Below, one piece after another: positions 1-9,097 of a stretch of 64,000 nucleotides of DNA. Location of the stretch: the NCBI GenBank assembly GCA_900114405.1, contig FOSY01000004.1:1-64000 (forward strand). The letters are read 5' to 3'. The position numbers and the translations under genes are program-made. The stretch comes from Lachnospiraceae bacterium KH1T2. GTDB lineage: Bacteria > Bacillota > Clostridia > Lachnospirales > Lachnospiraceae. The notes below the pieces were generated by a model, which worked only from the letters and a program-made list of their open reading frames with translations, did no database searches and had not been told where the DNA came from. How positions within the stretch are numbered: the first letter of the stretch is position 1; every line of letters begins with the position of its first letter.

Positions 1-105
<105 letters not shown>

Positions 106-321
106 AGTTTCTTTCCTCTGGCTTAGTTACACTAGCTTTTTGCTTTGCGCTTCTTTACCATTTTTACTGTTTGGTTTCATTCATTTCTGAATAACTCTTT
201 AACGTCTTTTGACGTTTTCGAATTTTCAGGGTTGCATTGCTGTTTATTTGTCAATGTTCTTCCGTCAAAACCTTGTGTTTATCAGGTTTCTCAGCGTCGC
301 TCTCTCGCGGCGACATGTGTT
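106..321 (-). other. rRNA operon leader with hairpin
   Basis: This is the non-coding leader between the rrn promoter and 16S on the minus strand. It holds a small dyad, AACGTC-TTTT-GACGTT at 201-216. It could be part of rRNA processing or antitermination, but I did not find a convincing boxA. Short open frames here are not supported as genes. Confidence 0.6.
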
Positions 322-350
322 ATATTAACACTTTGCTTTATCTGTGTCAA
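322..350 (-). promoter_or_regulatory. rRNA operon promoter
   Basis: On the minus strand a perfect -35 TTGACA (345-350) is followed after exactly 17 bp by TAATAT (322-327). It is about 220 bp upstream of the mature 16S start, a normal distance for an rrn promoter. Confidence 0.8.
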
Positions 351-410
351 CAACTTTTTTCAAAAATTCATCTTTTTTATTTTTTATCCATGTTTTTCAG
401 AATAATTTAA

Positions 411-458
411 TAAAGAAAAACTCTTCCTGACAGCTTTCTAAGCATTATCAGGAAGAGT
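411..458 (-). terminator. glgP terminator
   Basis: Inverted repeat ACTCTTCCTGA (420-430) / TCAGGAAGAGT (448-458). On the minus strand it is followed by a T-rich tract (TTTTTCTTTA). It lies 57 bp past the glgP stop codon and separates glgP from the rrn promoter. Confidence 0.85.
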
Positions 459-514
459 CCACTTATATTAACTCATGATTTCGATCATCCATTTTATGAA
501 TCAGCACCATCGGG

Positions 515-2788
515 TTATTTTAATTTCCATATGTCTTTATTGTAATCAGCAATTGTACGATCTGATGAGAAGAATCCGGCTTTAGCTATATTAACAAGCA
601 TCATCTTTTTCCATTTATCCTGATTTTCAAAATCTTCAAATATCTTATCCTTCTTCTCGATATAATCCTCAAGATCAAGAAGTGTCATAAACCAGTCTTT
701 ATTAAGAAGCTCTTTATACAAGCGTTCCAAATTTTCCTTATGACCTACTGCAAGCGCCTCTTTACTTACTATAAAATCGACCGCTTCTTTAATTACAGCA
801 GACTTCTTGTAGTAATCCTTTGAAACATAGTCTGCTTTCTTATAATGATTAATAACCGTATCAGAATCAACGCCGAAGATATAGATATTATCATCACCTA
901 CAAGCTCATGAATTTCAACATTTGCTCCATCATCTGTTCCAAGTGTCACCGCACCATTAAGCATAAACTTCATATTTGATGTTCCAGAAGCTTCTTTTGA
1001 AGCAAGTGATATCTGCTCAGAAACGTCGCATGCCGGGATGAGCTTTTCTGCATAATCGACATTGTAGTTTGTCACCATCACAACTTTGAGGTATGGACTA
1101 ACCTCCGGATCATTGTTAACAATATGCTGCAGCACAAGAAGCAAGTGTATTATATCTCTTGCTATTACATACGCCGGTGCAGCTTTAGCTCCAAAAATAC
1201 ATGTTATTGGACGCTTCGGCTTTTTACCAGCCTTTATTTCAAGGTATTTATGAATTATATAAAGCGCATTCATCTGCTGACGCTTATACTCGTGAAGTCT
1301 CTTTACCTGAACATCAAAGATCGAATTAGGATCAAGTTCTATGCCTTCTCTATCTTTTATTACTTTCACAAGTTCAACCTTCTTCTGGTCTTTGATAGCG
1401 CGGATCTTTCCAAGCACTTCTTCATCATTCACATATTCGAGAAGCTTTTCAAGATCGTCTGCGTTCTTTCTATATGATGTTCCGATAGTTTCATCAAGCA
1501 GCTTTGCAAGTGGTCTGTTGCATTCCAACAACCAGCGACGGAATGTGATTCCATTTGTCTTATTGTTGAATTTTTCCGGATAAAGCACATAAAAGTCATG
1601 GAGTTCTGTATTTTTAAGTATCTCTGTATGTATAGCCGCTACGCCATTGACTGAATATCCATAATGGATATCAATAAATGCCATATGTACTCTCTTATCA
1701 TCATCAATGATCCAGACTTTTTCGTTATCTTTATGAGCCTTCTTGATTCTATTCGCAAGTTCCTTAATGATAGGTACAAGTACCGGAACAACTTTTTCAA
1801 GGTATGCCAAAGGCCATGTTTCAAGCGCTTCTGCAAGAATTGTGTGATTTGTGTATGCACAAGTCTTTGATACTACTTCAATTGCATCATCCATTGTGAA
1901 CTCTTCTTCCTGCGTAAGAATTCGGATAAGCTCAGGTATTACCATGGTAGGATGTGTATCATTTATCTGGATAGCTACATGCTTATGCATTTCATGAAGA
2001 TCATAGCCCTGTTCCTTCATATCCTTTATGATAAGCTGTGCACCGTTTGAAACCATAAAGTATTCCTGATAAATACGAAGAAGATTTCCATTTTCATCTG
2101 AATCATCAGGGTAAAGGAACAGTGTAAGGTTCTTATCTATCGCAGTTTTATCAAAGGTGATCCCTTCTTTAACCAGCGACTCATCAAGAGTTTCCACATC
2201 AAACAAGTGCAGCTTGTTCATTCCGCTGTCATAACCTGTGACATCTATATCATACATTACAGACTTAAGAGTTCTGTCTCCAAATTTTACGTCAAATGTA
2301 ACATCAGTCTTCTTGAGCCATGAATCTTTTTCAATCCATTTGTCTTTTTCTGCATTCTGTAAATAATCTTTGAAAACCTGATGGAAAAGACCATAATGAT
2401 AATTTAAGCCAATACCACAGCCTGGAAGTCCCAGAGTTGCTATGGAATCCATAAAGCATGCCGCAAGTCTTCCAAGTCCTCCATTTCCAAGTGATGGCTC
2501 AGGCTCTTCATTCTCAATCTCAGTCAAAGACTTACCATTTTCCTTCAGAATATTTTCTACTTCATCATATAATCCAAGGTTGATCAGATTATTGCTCAAA
2601 AGTTTACCTATAAGAAACTCCGCAGAAATATAATAAATTTTTTTCTCCCCTTCATTATATTTCTTTTCTGTCATCGCATCTTTGGTCAATTGAAGAACCA
2701 CATGATAAAGCTCCTGTGTTGTACACTGATTGATTGGTCTTCCGTAAAGTTTTCTTGCTAATTTGTCAAAATGTGTTTTAACTTCCAT
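515..2788 (-). CDS. glgP: glycogen / maltodextrin phosphorylase
   Basis: Releases glucose-1-phosphate from alpha-1,4-glucans in the cytoplasm; family GT35. The pyridoxal-phosphate attachment block [13 protein letters not shown], followed by [11 protein letters not shown], is intact near the C-terminus, and the 757-aa length suits a bacterial phosphorylase. Start choice: an upstream in-frame ATG at 2800 has AAAGG directly against it (no usable spacing), while ATG 2788 has GGAG six bases upstream. I therefore take 2788. It is a single gene with its own terminator. A 14-bp palindrome of LacI-operator type lies ~150 bp upstream (2939-2952), and a LacI-family gene precedes it on the same strand, so carbon-source control is likely but inferred. 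Confidence 0.95.
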   Translation of the reverse strand: MEVKTHFDKLARKLYGRPINQCTTQELYHVVLQLTKDAMTEKKYNEGEKKIYYISAEFLIGKLLSNNLINLGLYDEVENILKENGKSLTEIENEEPEPSLGNGGLGRLAACFMDSIATLGLPGCGIGLNYHYGLFHQVFKDYLQNAEKDKWIEKDSWLKKTDVTFDVKFGDRTLKSVMYDIDVTGYDSGMNKLHLFDVETLDESLVKEGITFDKTAIDKNLTLFLYPDDSDENGNLLRIYQEYFMVSNGAQLIIKDMKEQGYDLHEMHKHVAIQINDTHPTMVIPELIRILTQEEEFTMDDAIEVVSKTCAYTNHTILAEALETWPLAYLEKVVPVLVPIIKELANRIKKAHKDNEKVWIIDDDKRVHMAFIDIHYGYSVNGVAAIHTEILKNTELHDFYVLYPEKFNNKTNGITFRRWLLECNRPLAKLLDETIGTSYRKNADDLEKLLEYVNDEEVLGKIRAIKDQKKVELVKVIKDREGIELDPNSIFDVQVKRLHEYKRQQMNALYIIHKYLEIKAGKKPKRPITCIFGAKAAPAYVIARDIIHLLLVLQHIVNNDPEVSPYLKVVMVTNYNVDYAEKLIPACDVSEQISLASKEASGTSNMKFMLNGAVTLGTDDGANVEIHELVGDDNIYIFGVDSDTVINHYKKADYVSKDYYKKSAVIKEAVDFIVSKEALAVGHKENLERLYKELLNKDWFMTLLDLEDYIEKKDKIFEDFENQDKWKKMMLVNIAKAGFFSSDRTIADYNKDIWKLK

Positions 2789-2938
2789 TTCATTCTCCAT
2801 CCTTTATACACAATATTTCTTTTAACGACCAAATACCCATTTTCTTTATCGGCATTCTTTAAGCCGTTTTAAAGAATAACGCCCACGTATTCCTGATCAG
2901 AAATTTAATATCTTCATCACAGTTTTGACTTTAGCATA

Positions 2939-2952
2939 GGAAAACGTTTTCC
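2939..2952. promoter_or_regulatory. LacI-type operator upstream of glgP
   Basis: Perfect 14-bp palindrome GGAAAACGTTTTCC with a central CG, the usual shape of LacI/CcpA-family operators. It sits between the LacI-family gene (3022-4035) and glgP, in the presumed glgP promoter region. Which regulator binds is not shown by sequence. Confidence 0.65.
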
Positions 2953-2974
2953 GCAAGTAGTTTTATGGTATACA

Positions 2975-3008
2975 TTAAAAAAAGACCATCGCACTGATGC
3001 AATGGTCT
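2975..3008 (-). terminator. terminator of the LacI-family gene
   Basis: Stem AGACCAT (2983-2989) / ATGGTCT (3002-3008), followed on the minus strand by a run of seven T. It lies 14 bp after the stop codon of the regulator at 3022. Confidence 0.85.
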
Positions 3009-3021
3009 CTATCTTCTTTCA

Positions 3022-4035
3022 TTAACATATTATATCTTTGTAGTACATCCTTACCAATAAATGTGGCATTGTGATCTTTCGCCCTTTTGCCCCCTTCATT
3101 ATATTTGAAAGTTCTTCTACAGCTGTATGTGCTATCTGGTAAAAATCCTGTTTGGCAGTATTCATCTGTTTCCCGACATAGCCCATAAGTGTGATGCCAT
3201 CAAAACCACATACGGGATGAAATATATCCATATCTATAAGTGCGTTCATTGCACCTATTGCCATAAGATCAGAACCGCATACTACAACATCTGCGTCTTT
3301 TCCGTACTTAAAAGTGATGGCGCGTGCCTCTTTTTCCGAGAAGTTTCCACACTTGAATGTCGTTTTCAAAGACAGCTCATCAGTAAGTCTCTTCATGCCA
3401 TTTATCCTGTACTGTGATACATAGCTGCTCTCTTTGCCGGAAATATATAAAACACTCTGTGGACCATGATCCACTTCAAGCCATTCATAATTATCAACTA
3501 TCGTTTTTTTGGCAACGTCATATTGAGCAAGTTCATGGTCTATACTTACTGAGCTTGTTTTTTCATTAGCATATGGCACGTCAATCAAAACACAGGAAAA
3601 CGAGCCTGTTTCGACAAGCTGCATCAAAACATTATCGTCTTTTGACATCCCGAATATTACAAGCCCGGTCACATTTTGAGCCAAAAGATATCTGGTAAGC
3701 TGATCTACATCCATATCTTCTATCATTGAAAAAAATAGTGTAACTGCATCCAGATTTTGCTCTTTTGCACAGTCAATGGCTCCAAGCAGATATTGCATAA
3801 ATATCTGGTCTATCGCCTGTGTTTGCCGCTTCGGCTCCATGATCAGAGCAATTCTTCCGGAATTTTTAGAAGAAAGCGCCGAGGCAATCGAATTAGGTAT
3901 GTAATTCAACTCTCTAACTGCATTATTTACTTTTTCTTTTGTTTCTTCTGAAATATTCGAATAGCCATGCAGAACTTTTGAAACTGTAGAGATCGAAACT
4001 CCAGCTTTTCTCGCTACATCTCTAATAGATATCAT
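3022..4035 (-). CDS. LacI-family transcriptional regulator
   Basis: DNA-binding repressor with the classic N-terminal LacI headpiece (MISIRDVARKAGVSISTVSK, then VLHGYSNIS) and a periplasmic-binding-like effector domain; 337 aa. A longer frame reaches back to 4101, but that part is read through the tRNA-Leu gene. The start at 4035 has AAGGAAG six bases upstream and begins exactly at the headpiece. The gene begins 40 bp after the tRNA-Leu 3' end with no terminator between, so it is probably cotranscribed from the tRNA promoter at 4200-4228. Its own terminator follows. The palindrome before glgP (2939-2952) is a plausible target. The effector is unknown. Confidence 0.9.
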   Translation of the reverse strand: MISIRDVARKAGVSISTVSKVLHGYSNISEETKEKVNNAVRELNYIPNSIASALSSKNSGRIALIMEPKRQTQAIDQIFMQYLLGAIDCAKEQNLDAVTLFFSMIEDMDVDQLTRYLLAQNVTGLVIFGMSKDDNVLMQLVETGSFSCVLIDVPYANEKTSSVSIDHELAQYDVAKKTIVDNYEWLEVDHGPQSVLYISGKESSYVSQYRINGMKRLTDELSLKTTFKCGNFSEKEARAITFKYGKDADVVVCGSDLMAIGAMNALIDMDIFHPVCGFDGITLMGYVGKQMNTAKQDFYQIAHTAVEELSNIMKGAKGRKITMPHLLVRMYYKDIIC

Positions 4036-4074
4036 TTGAATCTTCCTTAGACACACATTGCTGCATAAATGCAG

Positions 4075-4157
4075 TGCGCCGGATGGGACTTGAACCCACA
4101 CGCCACCAGGACACAGGAACCTAAATCCTGCTCGTCTGCCAATTCCGACACCGGCGC
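4075..4157 (-). tRNA. tRNA-Leu (anticodon UAG)
   Basis: Acceptor stem GCGCCGG / CCGGCGC closes an 83-nt cloverleaf with a long variable arm, as in leucine tRNAs. The anticodon loop reads TTTAGGT with TAG as anticodon, and the T-arm GGTTCAAGTCC is canonical. The discriminator is A, and CCA is not encoded. A short palindrome CTGCATAAATGCAG (4061-4074) follows the 3' end and may mark processing before the downstream LacI gene. Confidence 0.95.
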
Positions 4158-4199
4158 TTACAATAATGCTTTTATACTTATTTGAAACGCAATATAGAA

Positions 4200-4228
4200 A
4201 TTATAGCAAAATAAGTCTTAAAACTCAA
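4200..4228 (-). promoter_or_regulatory. promoter of tRNA-Leu and LacI gene
   Basis: On the minus strand TTGAGT (4223-4228), 17-bp spacer, then a perfect TATAAT (4200-4205). It is placed 43 bp before the tRNA 5' end. Confidence 0.8.
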
Positions 4229-4253
4229 TAACTTATAACTTGCGCGTCTCAAA

Positions 4254-5255
4254 TCAAGATGTACTTTCCTTAAGTATGATACTGTAATTCTTTATGACCT
4301 GACTCTGTACTTCTGCTCCTTCTAGTTTATTGATCAAAGTCTTGGCAACAATTTGACCCAACCGTCCATCATCGAAAGAAATCGAGGTAATCGCCGGAAT
4401 AGAATTATCAAGCAAAGAACTATTGTAAAAAGATGCTATACGGAGATCCTTCGGTATATTAATACCAAGTATATTACACTTCGCTATAACTTCTGCTGCA
4501 ATTTTATCGTCCATGCAGAGTATCCCGTCTATATCTTTCCTCATGACATTTTCTATAAGAACTGAAAAATCCGAATCTTTCAGGCAATCCATATATATCA
4601 ATGACTGATCGACAGGTATTCCCATTTTCTTATATGCCGCTTCAAAGCCTTTTCTCCGTGTTCTTGAAATATAGAAATCACTATCACCTCCAAATAACGC
4701 CAAGCGTTTCAAGCCTTTCGCTATCAAGACTGTAGTGAGTTCCTTACATGCCATGTAATTATCATTATCAATCTGCAAAAGATTCTTTTCGTCATAACTG
4801 CCTATCACAATGAATGGCACTCCTGACTGCTTTAAATATTTTATTGACTCGTCTTTGACAAGCGCCCTTGTCAAAATGACACCATCAACTTTATGATTTT
4901 CTACAAGTCTTTTAATATTATCTATACGCCTGCCTTCAAGTATAGAGATCATAATATCATATCCCGCTGCCGACGCAACAATACTGATCCCTTTCATACA
5001 ATTTTGAAAAAAGGGCAGTTCAAATGCTTCATTTTCATTCGGCAAAACAAGGCCAATGTTATATGTTTTCTTACTTACAAGACTTTGCGCAACTGCATTT
5101 GGCTTATAATTATGTTCTTTTATATATGTTTTTACACGTTCTGTAGTTTTCTCGCTTATTCTTCCCTTACCGGAAATCGCCCTTGAAACAGTTGTTTTTG
5201 ATACCCCTAATGCCTCAGCGATATCATCAATGGTCATACGCGTTGACATTTTCAT
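4254..5255 (-). CDS. LacI-family transcriptional regulator
   Basis: Second LacI-type repressor, 333 aa. The N-terminal helix-turn-helix MTIDDIAEALGVSKTTVSR is followed by AISGKGRISEKTTERV and a ligand-binding domain. Starts are ambiguous: GTG 5261, ATG 5255, ATG 5249 and ATG 5237 are in frame. AAGGG with ~5-nt spacing favours ATG 5255. It shares no operon with the neighbours; the MarR gene lies divergently beyond it. Target and effector cannot be told from the sequence. Paralogous to the gene at 3022-4035 in fold only. Confidence 0.88.
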   Translation of the reverse strand: MKMSTRMTIDDIAEALGVSKTTVSRAISGKGRISEKTTERVKTYIKEHNYKPNAVAQSLVSKKTYNIGLVLPNENEAFELPFFQNCMKGISIVASAAGYDIMISILEGRRIDNIKRLVENHKVDGVILTRALVKDESIKYLKQSGVPFIVIGSYDEKNLLQIDNDNYMACKELTTVLIAKGLKRLALFGGDSDFYISRTRRKGFEAAYKKMGIPVDQSLIYMDCLKDSDFSVLIENVMRKDIDGILCMDDKIAAEVIAKCNILGINIPKDLRIASFYNSSLLDNSIPAITSISFDDGRLGQIVAKTLINKLEGAEVQSQVIKNYSIILKESTS

Positions 5256-5373
5256 CTTCACCCTTCGTTAATATTCTCGTATTTTTGCATGCGCAAACGG
5301 TTGCTCTTAATTCATCATACTTTAGTTTCAAAAAGTCTGTCAATGATTTATTTTTATTTATCTATCACAGTAT

Positions 5374-5402
5374 TTGACATTTTTTCTCCTGATAATTAGA
5401 AT
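5374..5402 (+). promoter_or_regulatory. promoter of the marR-yczE-like operon
   Basis: Perfect TTGACA (5374-5379), 17-bp spacer, TAGAAT (5397-5402). The operator palindrome begins right after the -10 box. Confidence 0.85.
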
Positions 5403-5422
5403 ACTATTAGCGTACTAATAGT
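5403..5422. promoter_or_regulatory. MarR operator
   Basis: Inverted repeat ACTATTAG-CGTA-CTAATAGT, 8 bp per arm, abutting the -10 box and covering the likely transcription start. The size and position are typical of an autoregulatory MarR site. Confidence 0.75.
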
Positions 5423-5455
5423 TTGTATGCTAACTATATTGACGAGGTTACTTTT

Positions 5456-5890
5456 ATGAAAAATTCACTGCATTATAAGCTTAGAGCAAGTCACACAATA
5501 TGCAACAAAACTATCATTCAGGAACTTCAGCAGATCACAGAATTACGCTCAGGCGAGCCAAAAATTCTTGAATTTCTCGCTGAAAATGAACCCTGTGAGC
5601 AAAAAGCCATCGCACTCGGATGTGATCTTGACCCAGCATCTGTCACCGGTATTCTTGGACGCATGGAAGAACGCGGACTCATAAAACGCGAAACCCATCC
5701 TGGAAATCGACGTTCTTTATTTGTCTCAATGACAGACATCGGTCAAAAATCTTTTTTAAGTGTAGAAAAAATCTTTGAAAAAGTTGACAGTTTTGCCTTA
5801 AAAGATTTTACAAATTCGGAAAAAGCTGAACTTTTCAGACTTTTAGATAAACTATATTTTAATTTAAAGGAGAATAATCATGAAAAATAA
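5456..5890 (+). CDS. MarR-family transcriptional regulator
   Basis: Winged-helix regulator of 144 aa. The recognition region and wing are visible as DPASVTGILGRMEERGLIKR, followed by ETHPGNRRSLFVSMTDIG. The ATG at 5456 is preceded by GAGG at eight bases; an upstream TTG frame has no ribosome site. It overlaps the next gene by 11 bp, so the two are translationally coupled. A palindrome directly after the promoter -10 box (5403-5422) indicates autorepression. The ligand is unknown, but pairing with one membrane protein suggests it controls that protein. Confidence 0.9.
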   Translation: MKNSLHYKLRASHTICNKTIIQELQQITELRSGEPKILEFLAENEPCEQKAIALGCDLDPASVTGILGRMEERGLIKRETHPGNRRSLFVSMTDIGQKSFLSVEKIFEKVDSFALKDFTNSEKAELFRLLDKLYFNLKENNHEK

Positions 5891-6563
5891 TTTCAAAACA
5901 AGATTTGTATTTTACTTGATAGGTCTTTTTATTATGACATTAGGTGTTGCAATGTCTGTCAAATCAAACCTTGGCGTTTCTCCGGTAAGTTCGATTCCCT
6001 ATACCATAACCTGCATTTTTGGCATTGAGATGGGCAAGGCTACGATTTTATTCCACATATTTCTAGTACTTCTTCAGATAGTACTTCTTAGGAAAAATTT
6101 TAAATTAAAGAGTGTATTGCAAATTGCCGTTGGTGTCGTATTTGGATACTTTACGACCTTCTGCAACTCACTTTTTGCTCCGCTTCCTACTCCTGAGAAT
6201 TTAATCATAAGAATTTTAATGGTACTCATTAGTACTGTACTCGTTGCTATCGGAATATTCTTTTATCTCCCATCCGACATTGTTCCACTTGCCGGCGAAG
6301 GTGCAATGCAGGCAGTTTCAGATATAACCGGAATAAAATTCAGCAAGGTTAAAGTTGGCTTTGATTCTACAATGGTAATCATATCACTCATTTCATGCCT
6401 TTCTGTTCTTCATAAACTCGGCTCAGTAGGCATCGGAACAGTAATTGCCGCATTGCTTGTCGGAACTGAATTTGGAATCCTCAATACACGCTTTGGTTCA
6501 TACAGAGACAGGCTTTTCGGCTACAAAAAAGTCGCAGTTGACATTGATGGAGAGCCGGCATAA
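5880..6563 (+). CDS. YczE/YitT-type integral membrane protein
   Basis: A 227-aa membrane protein with about five hydrophobic segments. It begins FYLIGLFIMTLGVAMSVKS, followed by NLGVSPVSSIPYT, the signature seen in YczE/YyaS-type proteins. The biochemical role of this family is not established; some members sit beside regulators of secondary metabolism or stress. It is the second gene of the MarR operon and ends at a strong terminator. Possibly an exporter or sensor of the MarR ligand, which is inference only. Confidence 0.75.
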   Translation: MKNNFKTRFVFYLIGLFIMTLGVAMSVKSNLGVSPVSSIPYTITCIFGIEMGKATILFHIFLVLLQIVLLRKNFKLKSVLQIAVGVVFGYFTTFCNSLFAPLPTPENLIIRILMVLISTVLVAIGIFFYLPSDIVPLAGEGAMQAVSDITGIKFSKVKVGFDSTMVIISLISCLSVLHKLGSVGIGTVIAALLVGTEFGILNTRFGSYRDRLFGYKKVAVDIDGEPA

Positions 6564-6582
6564 AACTTATCCACAACGATTA

Positions 6583-6609
6583 AAAAGCAGCAATGACTTG
6601 CTGCTTTTT
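6583..6609 (+). terminator. terminator of the MarR operon
   Basis: Stem AAAAGCAGCA (6583-6592) / TGCTGCTTTT (6599-6608) with T-run. It abuts the stop codon of the convergent HD-GYP gene at 6610. Confidence 0.88.
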
Positions 6610-7695
6610 CTATCCTACGAATCTGTCTGCGATAGAGTACTCCTCTCTATCTTTTTCTCGTTTTATCTCTTCCTCTTCGTTTTCATTTTTCAATTCCAGT
6701 ATTGTGATACAATAACACTTTCTATCTAACGCCAGATCAAGAAGCCTTTTATCCTCAACTGTCATCACCACCGGTCGGCCGACATACATTGCACGATTCT
6801 TTATAACCCTGGCTTTTTCGCCTGTCGACAGATATACTGTCGTTCCAACAGGATAAAGCACGATATACTTAAGAAATGTTTCCATTATCTCAAGATCAAA
6901 CAATGTTCCATTATTCGCCATCAGATACTCTACGACACTGCTCACGGGAAGAGAATTTTTATAGCTTCGTTTATGACACATTGCATCGTAGGTATCTGCA
7001 ATTCTCAGTATCCTTGCTATAAGCGGAATATTTTTTCCAACCAGACCACATGGATAACCTGACCCATCATAATTTTCATGATGACACAATATCGCACTTC
7101 TCACTTCAGGATGTATTCGCTCATTTGCAAAAAGCATATCATAAGCCAGCCTTGGATGCTGATTCATTATATCTTTTTCTACGACTGTAAGTTTTCCGGG
7201 CTTATTCAGAATATCCAACGGTATGAGCTGCTTGCCTATATCATGCAAAAGCGCAGCCTGTGCTGTATGTTTTATCTTTTCATTCGAAAGTCCCATTCCT
7301 ATAGCGCACGCCGTAGAAAGCATTGCTACATTGACAGAATGCTGATAAGTATCCTCATCATACTCACGCAATGCGCCTGCATCAAGAATAATATCTTCCT
7401 GCATAAGCATCGAATTTACTATCTCATTTGTAAAGTATAAAACCTTATCAATATCAAAAGTCTTAAGAGCTTTTACTGCATCCATTCGCACAGTTTCAGA
7501 AATGATTTCATTCAATTCTTCATAGTCTGAAAATTCATCGAATACATACAGCCCCATATTTCTGCTCTGAAGTTTGTCTATCGTTTTTATCGTCAGCTTA
7601 TAGTTTGCTGCAAGCAATACCGCGCCATACTCATCGTACGCTGGTCTTGCAAGTATTTGCCCAGGAACTAATTTATCAGATCTTACATATCTCAT
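6610..7695 (-). CDS. HD-GYP domain protein, probable cyclic-di-GMP phosphodiesterase
   Basis: Likely hydrolyses cyclic di-GMP. The 361-aa protein has an N-terminal region of ~100 residues that I do not recognise, then an HD-GYP domain with the metal motif LLHDIGK (about residues 149-155) and the extended HHENYDGSGYP motif (about 204-214), followed by ADTYDAM. All catalytic positions are present. The ATG at 7695 is chosen; a TTG nine codons earlier lacks a better ribosome site. The C-terminus is charged (EEEEIKREKDREE). No GGDEF or receiver domain is fused, so input signals are unclear. It is a single gene, convergent with the MarR operon. Confidence 0.88.
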   Translation of the reverse strand: MRYVRSDKLVPGQILARPAYDEYGAVLLAANYKLTIKTIDKLQSRNMGLYVFDEFSDYEELNEIISETVRMDAVKALKTFDIDKVLYFTNEIVNSMLMQEDIILDAGALREYDEDTYQHSVNVAMLSTACAIGMGLSNEKIKHTAQAALLHDIGKQLIPLDILNKPGKLTVVEKDIMNQHPRLAYDMLFANERIHPEVRSAILCHHENYDGSGYPCGLVGKNIPLIARILRIADTYDAMCHKRSYKNSLPVSSVVEYLMANNGTLFDLEIMETFLKYIVLYPVGTTVYLSTGEKARVIKNRAMYVGRPVVMTVEDKRLLDLALDRKCYCITILELKNENEEEEIKREKDREEYSIADRFVG

Positions 7696-7831
7696 TAAAG
7701 CATCCCATTTTCTTCGGCTCAAAAAATGTCACATTTATTTGTATCACGAACGGTGGAAGTTTATCATATACCTGTGAACAATTAATGTATGATTCATAAA
7801 TCAGGGATAAATTGTATTTACAATTAACTAA

Positions 7832-8713
7832 TTAATGCTGACTTTTCTGTAAACCATTTTCACTTGCTACTTTACTATGATCCGTAAGACCTACATAATA
7901 GGCATCCAATTCACTGAAATCATTTGTTATCCTATCATACAGATATTCCGACGTATCAATATCAGAGCAGACATACATAATGTCATTTTCCATATTTTTT
8001 TCCACATACATCAAAAACTTTTTATCTATTTTATATTCTTCGTCCTCTGTATAAAGGTCAGGTGCTCCATAAGCATGAAGCAGCTCATGGGCATATACTG
8101 CCGGCGGATTCACATCGCCTTCATCCATGTAATACATAAGTACCGTTTCATATGGATATATCGTTCCCTGATACCATGTATTCGTGCAGGTAATAGTCTT
8201 ATTGCGCTCATCTGTGTTCATGACTATCATGAATACCATATTCTGAGAATCATATTTCTCCAAAAGATCATCGACCGGTATATTATTTTCTATATAATCT
8301 GTAAGTACATCATCTATTTTTTCGTAATCTTCGGATTCAAGCTTTATATCAAAATTATTTTGGTATTTGAGATCTGTGTTTTCCTCAAAATCATATATAA
8401 AATTACATTTTTTTCCATATTTTGCAGCTTGATCTTCTATATATTCTGTGGCAATACCCATATATTTTTTTACGTTTTCAACTCTTTGAAGATCCTCGCT
8501 TCTGCTCATATCCCATGAATACTCAGGATCACTGGCGAAAAGTGTGACTATAAGATTATTTCCTTCCGGAGTTTCAGCACTTCCATGAGAAAACTTTATA
8601 AAATTAATTGATGCCGTACTAGGCTTCCCTACTGCATTATTGCCACACGCTGTTAAGCATACCACAGCTCCCACAAGAGCCGAGATCATGATCAAACTTT
8701 TTTTAAAACTCAT
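7832..8713 (-). CDS. lipoprotein with zincin-type HExxHxxGxxD motif
   Basis: A 293-aa predicted surface lipoprotein: a hydrophobic signal segment ends in the lipobox LTAC-G (Cys ~23). Around residues 209-219 it carries HELLHAYGAPD, which matches HExxHxxGxxD, the zinc-binding signature of metzincin-like metalloproteases with Asp as the third ligand. The rest is acidic and not recognised. The start ATG 8713 follows AGGATGGAA; two earlier in-frame starts have no spacing to a ribosome site. No operon partners. Function as a cell-wall or surface protease is inferred; substrate unknown. Confidence 0.7.
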   Translation of the reverse strand: MSFKKSLIMISALVGAVVCLTACGNNAVGKPSTASINFIKFSHGSAETPEGNNLIVTLFASDPEYSWDMSRSEDLQRVENVKKYMGIATEYIEDQAAKYGKKCNFIYDFEENTDLKYQNNFDIKLESEDYEKIDDVLTDYIENNIPVDDLLEKYDSQNMVFMIVMNTDERNKTITCTNTWYQGTIYPYETVLMYYMDEGDVNPPAVYAHELLHAYGAPDLYTEDEEYKIDKKFLMYVEKNMENDIMYVCSDIDTSEYLYDRITNDFSELDAYYVGLTDHSKVASENGLQKSQH

Positions 8714-8879
8714 AACCGATTCCATCCTAAACAAAAATTTTCATATGTGATAATAAGTCCTTTATATAGAATTCGCATTAACGGTATCTTAAAAAAAGCT
8801 TAATATAATGGTGCCAGGGCAAAGGTTATCACTTTTGCCCCCAGCATCATATATTTTCTTTATTTTCTTAAAATTAAGT

Positions 8880-8914
8880 AAAAAAAATGCAGCACATAGG
8901 AGATATATGCTGCA
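8880..8914 (-). terminator. intrinsic terminator without an upstream gene (possible small RNA end)
   Basis: On the minus strand TGCAGCA / TGCTGCA (8908-8914 with 8888-8894) is followed by eight T residues. No minus-strand gene lies upstream, because the AraC gene runs the other way. It may end a small RNA starting near a minus-strand TATAAT at about 9022-9027. Confidence 0.55.
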
Positions 8915-9017
8915 GTCTGATGATATATGTTTATTGTGTAAGGGATAAATAAATTGATTTGTCCTGCGCTAATCATATTTTGCGCAAAACCATCTATAGG
9001 TAATCGCTTTGTTACTA

Positions 9018-9046
9018 TTGCATTATAGCTTCTTAAAAAATATAAT
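9018..9046 (+). promoter_or_regulatory. promoter of the AraC-family gene
   Basis: TTGCAT (9018-9023), 17-bp spacer, TATAAT (9041-9046). Confidence 0.7.
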
Positions 9047-9097
9047 ACATATTAAATTCAAAGAAAAACCAATCAAATCTTGCAAAGAGGTTAATTT

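Larger units (their letters stand above)
8735..9097. other. intergenic region with two hairpins, a promoter and a possible small RNA
   Basis: This 363-bp gap carries no supported protein gene. It holds an imperfect hairpin at 8809-8846 (core GGGCAAA 8817-8823 / TTTGCCC 8834-8840, with TGC/GCA and ATG/CAT outer pairs), a minus-strand terminator (8880-8914), a TGCGC/GCGCA hairpin near 8970-8995, and the AraC gene promoter (9018-9046). Confidence 0.6.

Noticed and set aside
145-405. Plus-strand open frame in the rRNA leader
   Set aside because: It lies opposite the rrn promoter and leader, has no ribosome site and an odd composition.
4035-4101. Longer N-terminus for the LacI gene at 3022
   Set aside because: The extension is a translation of tRNA-Leu sequence, and the internal start has a proper ribosome site.
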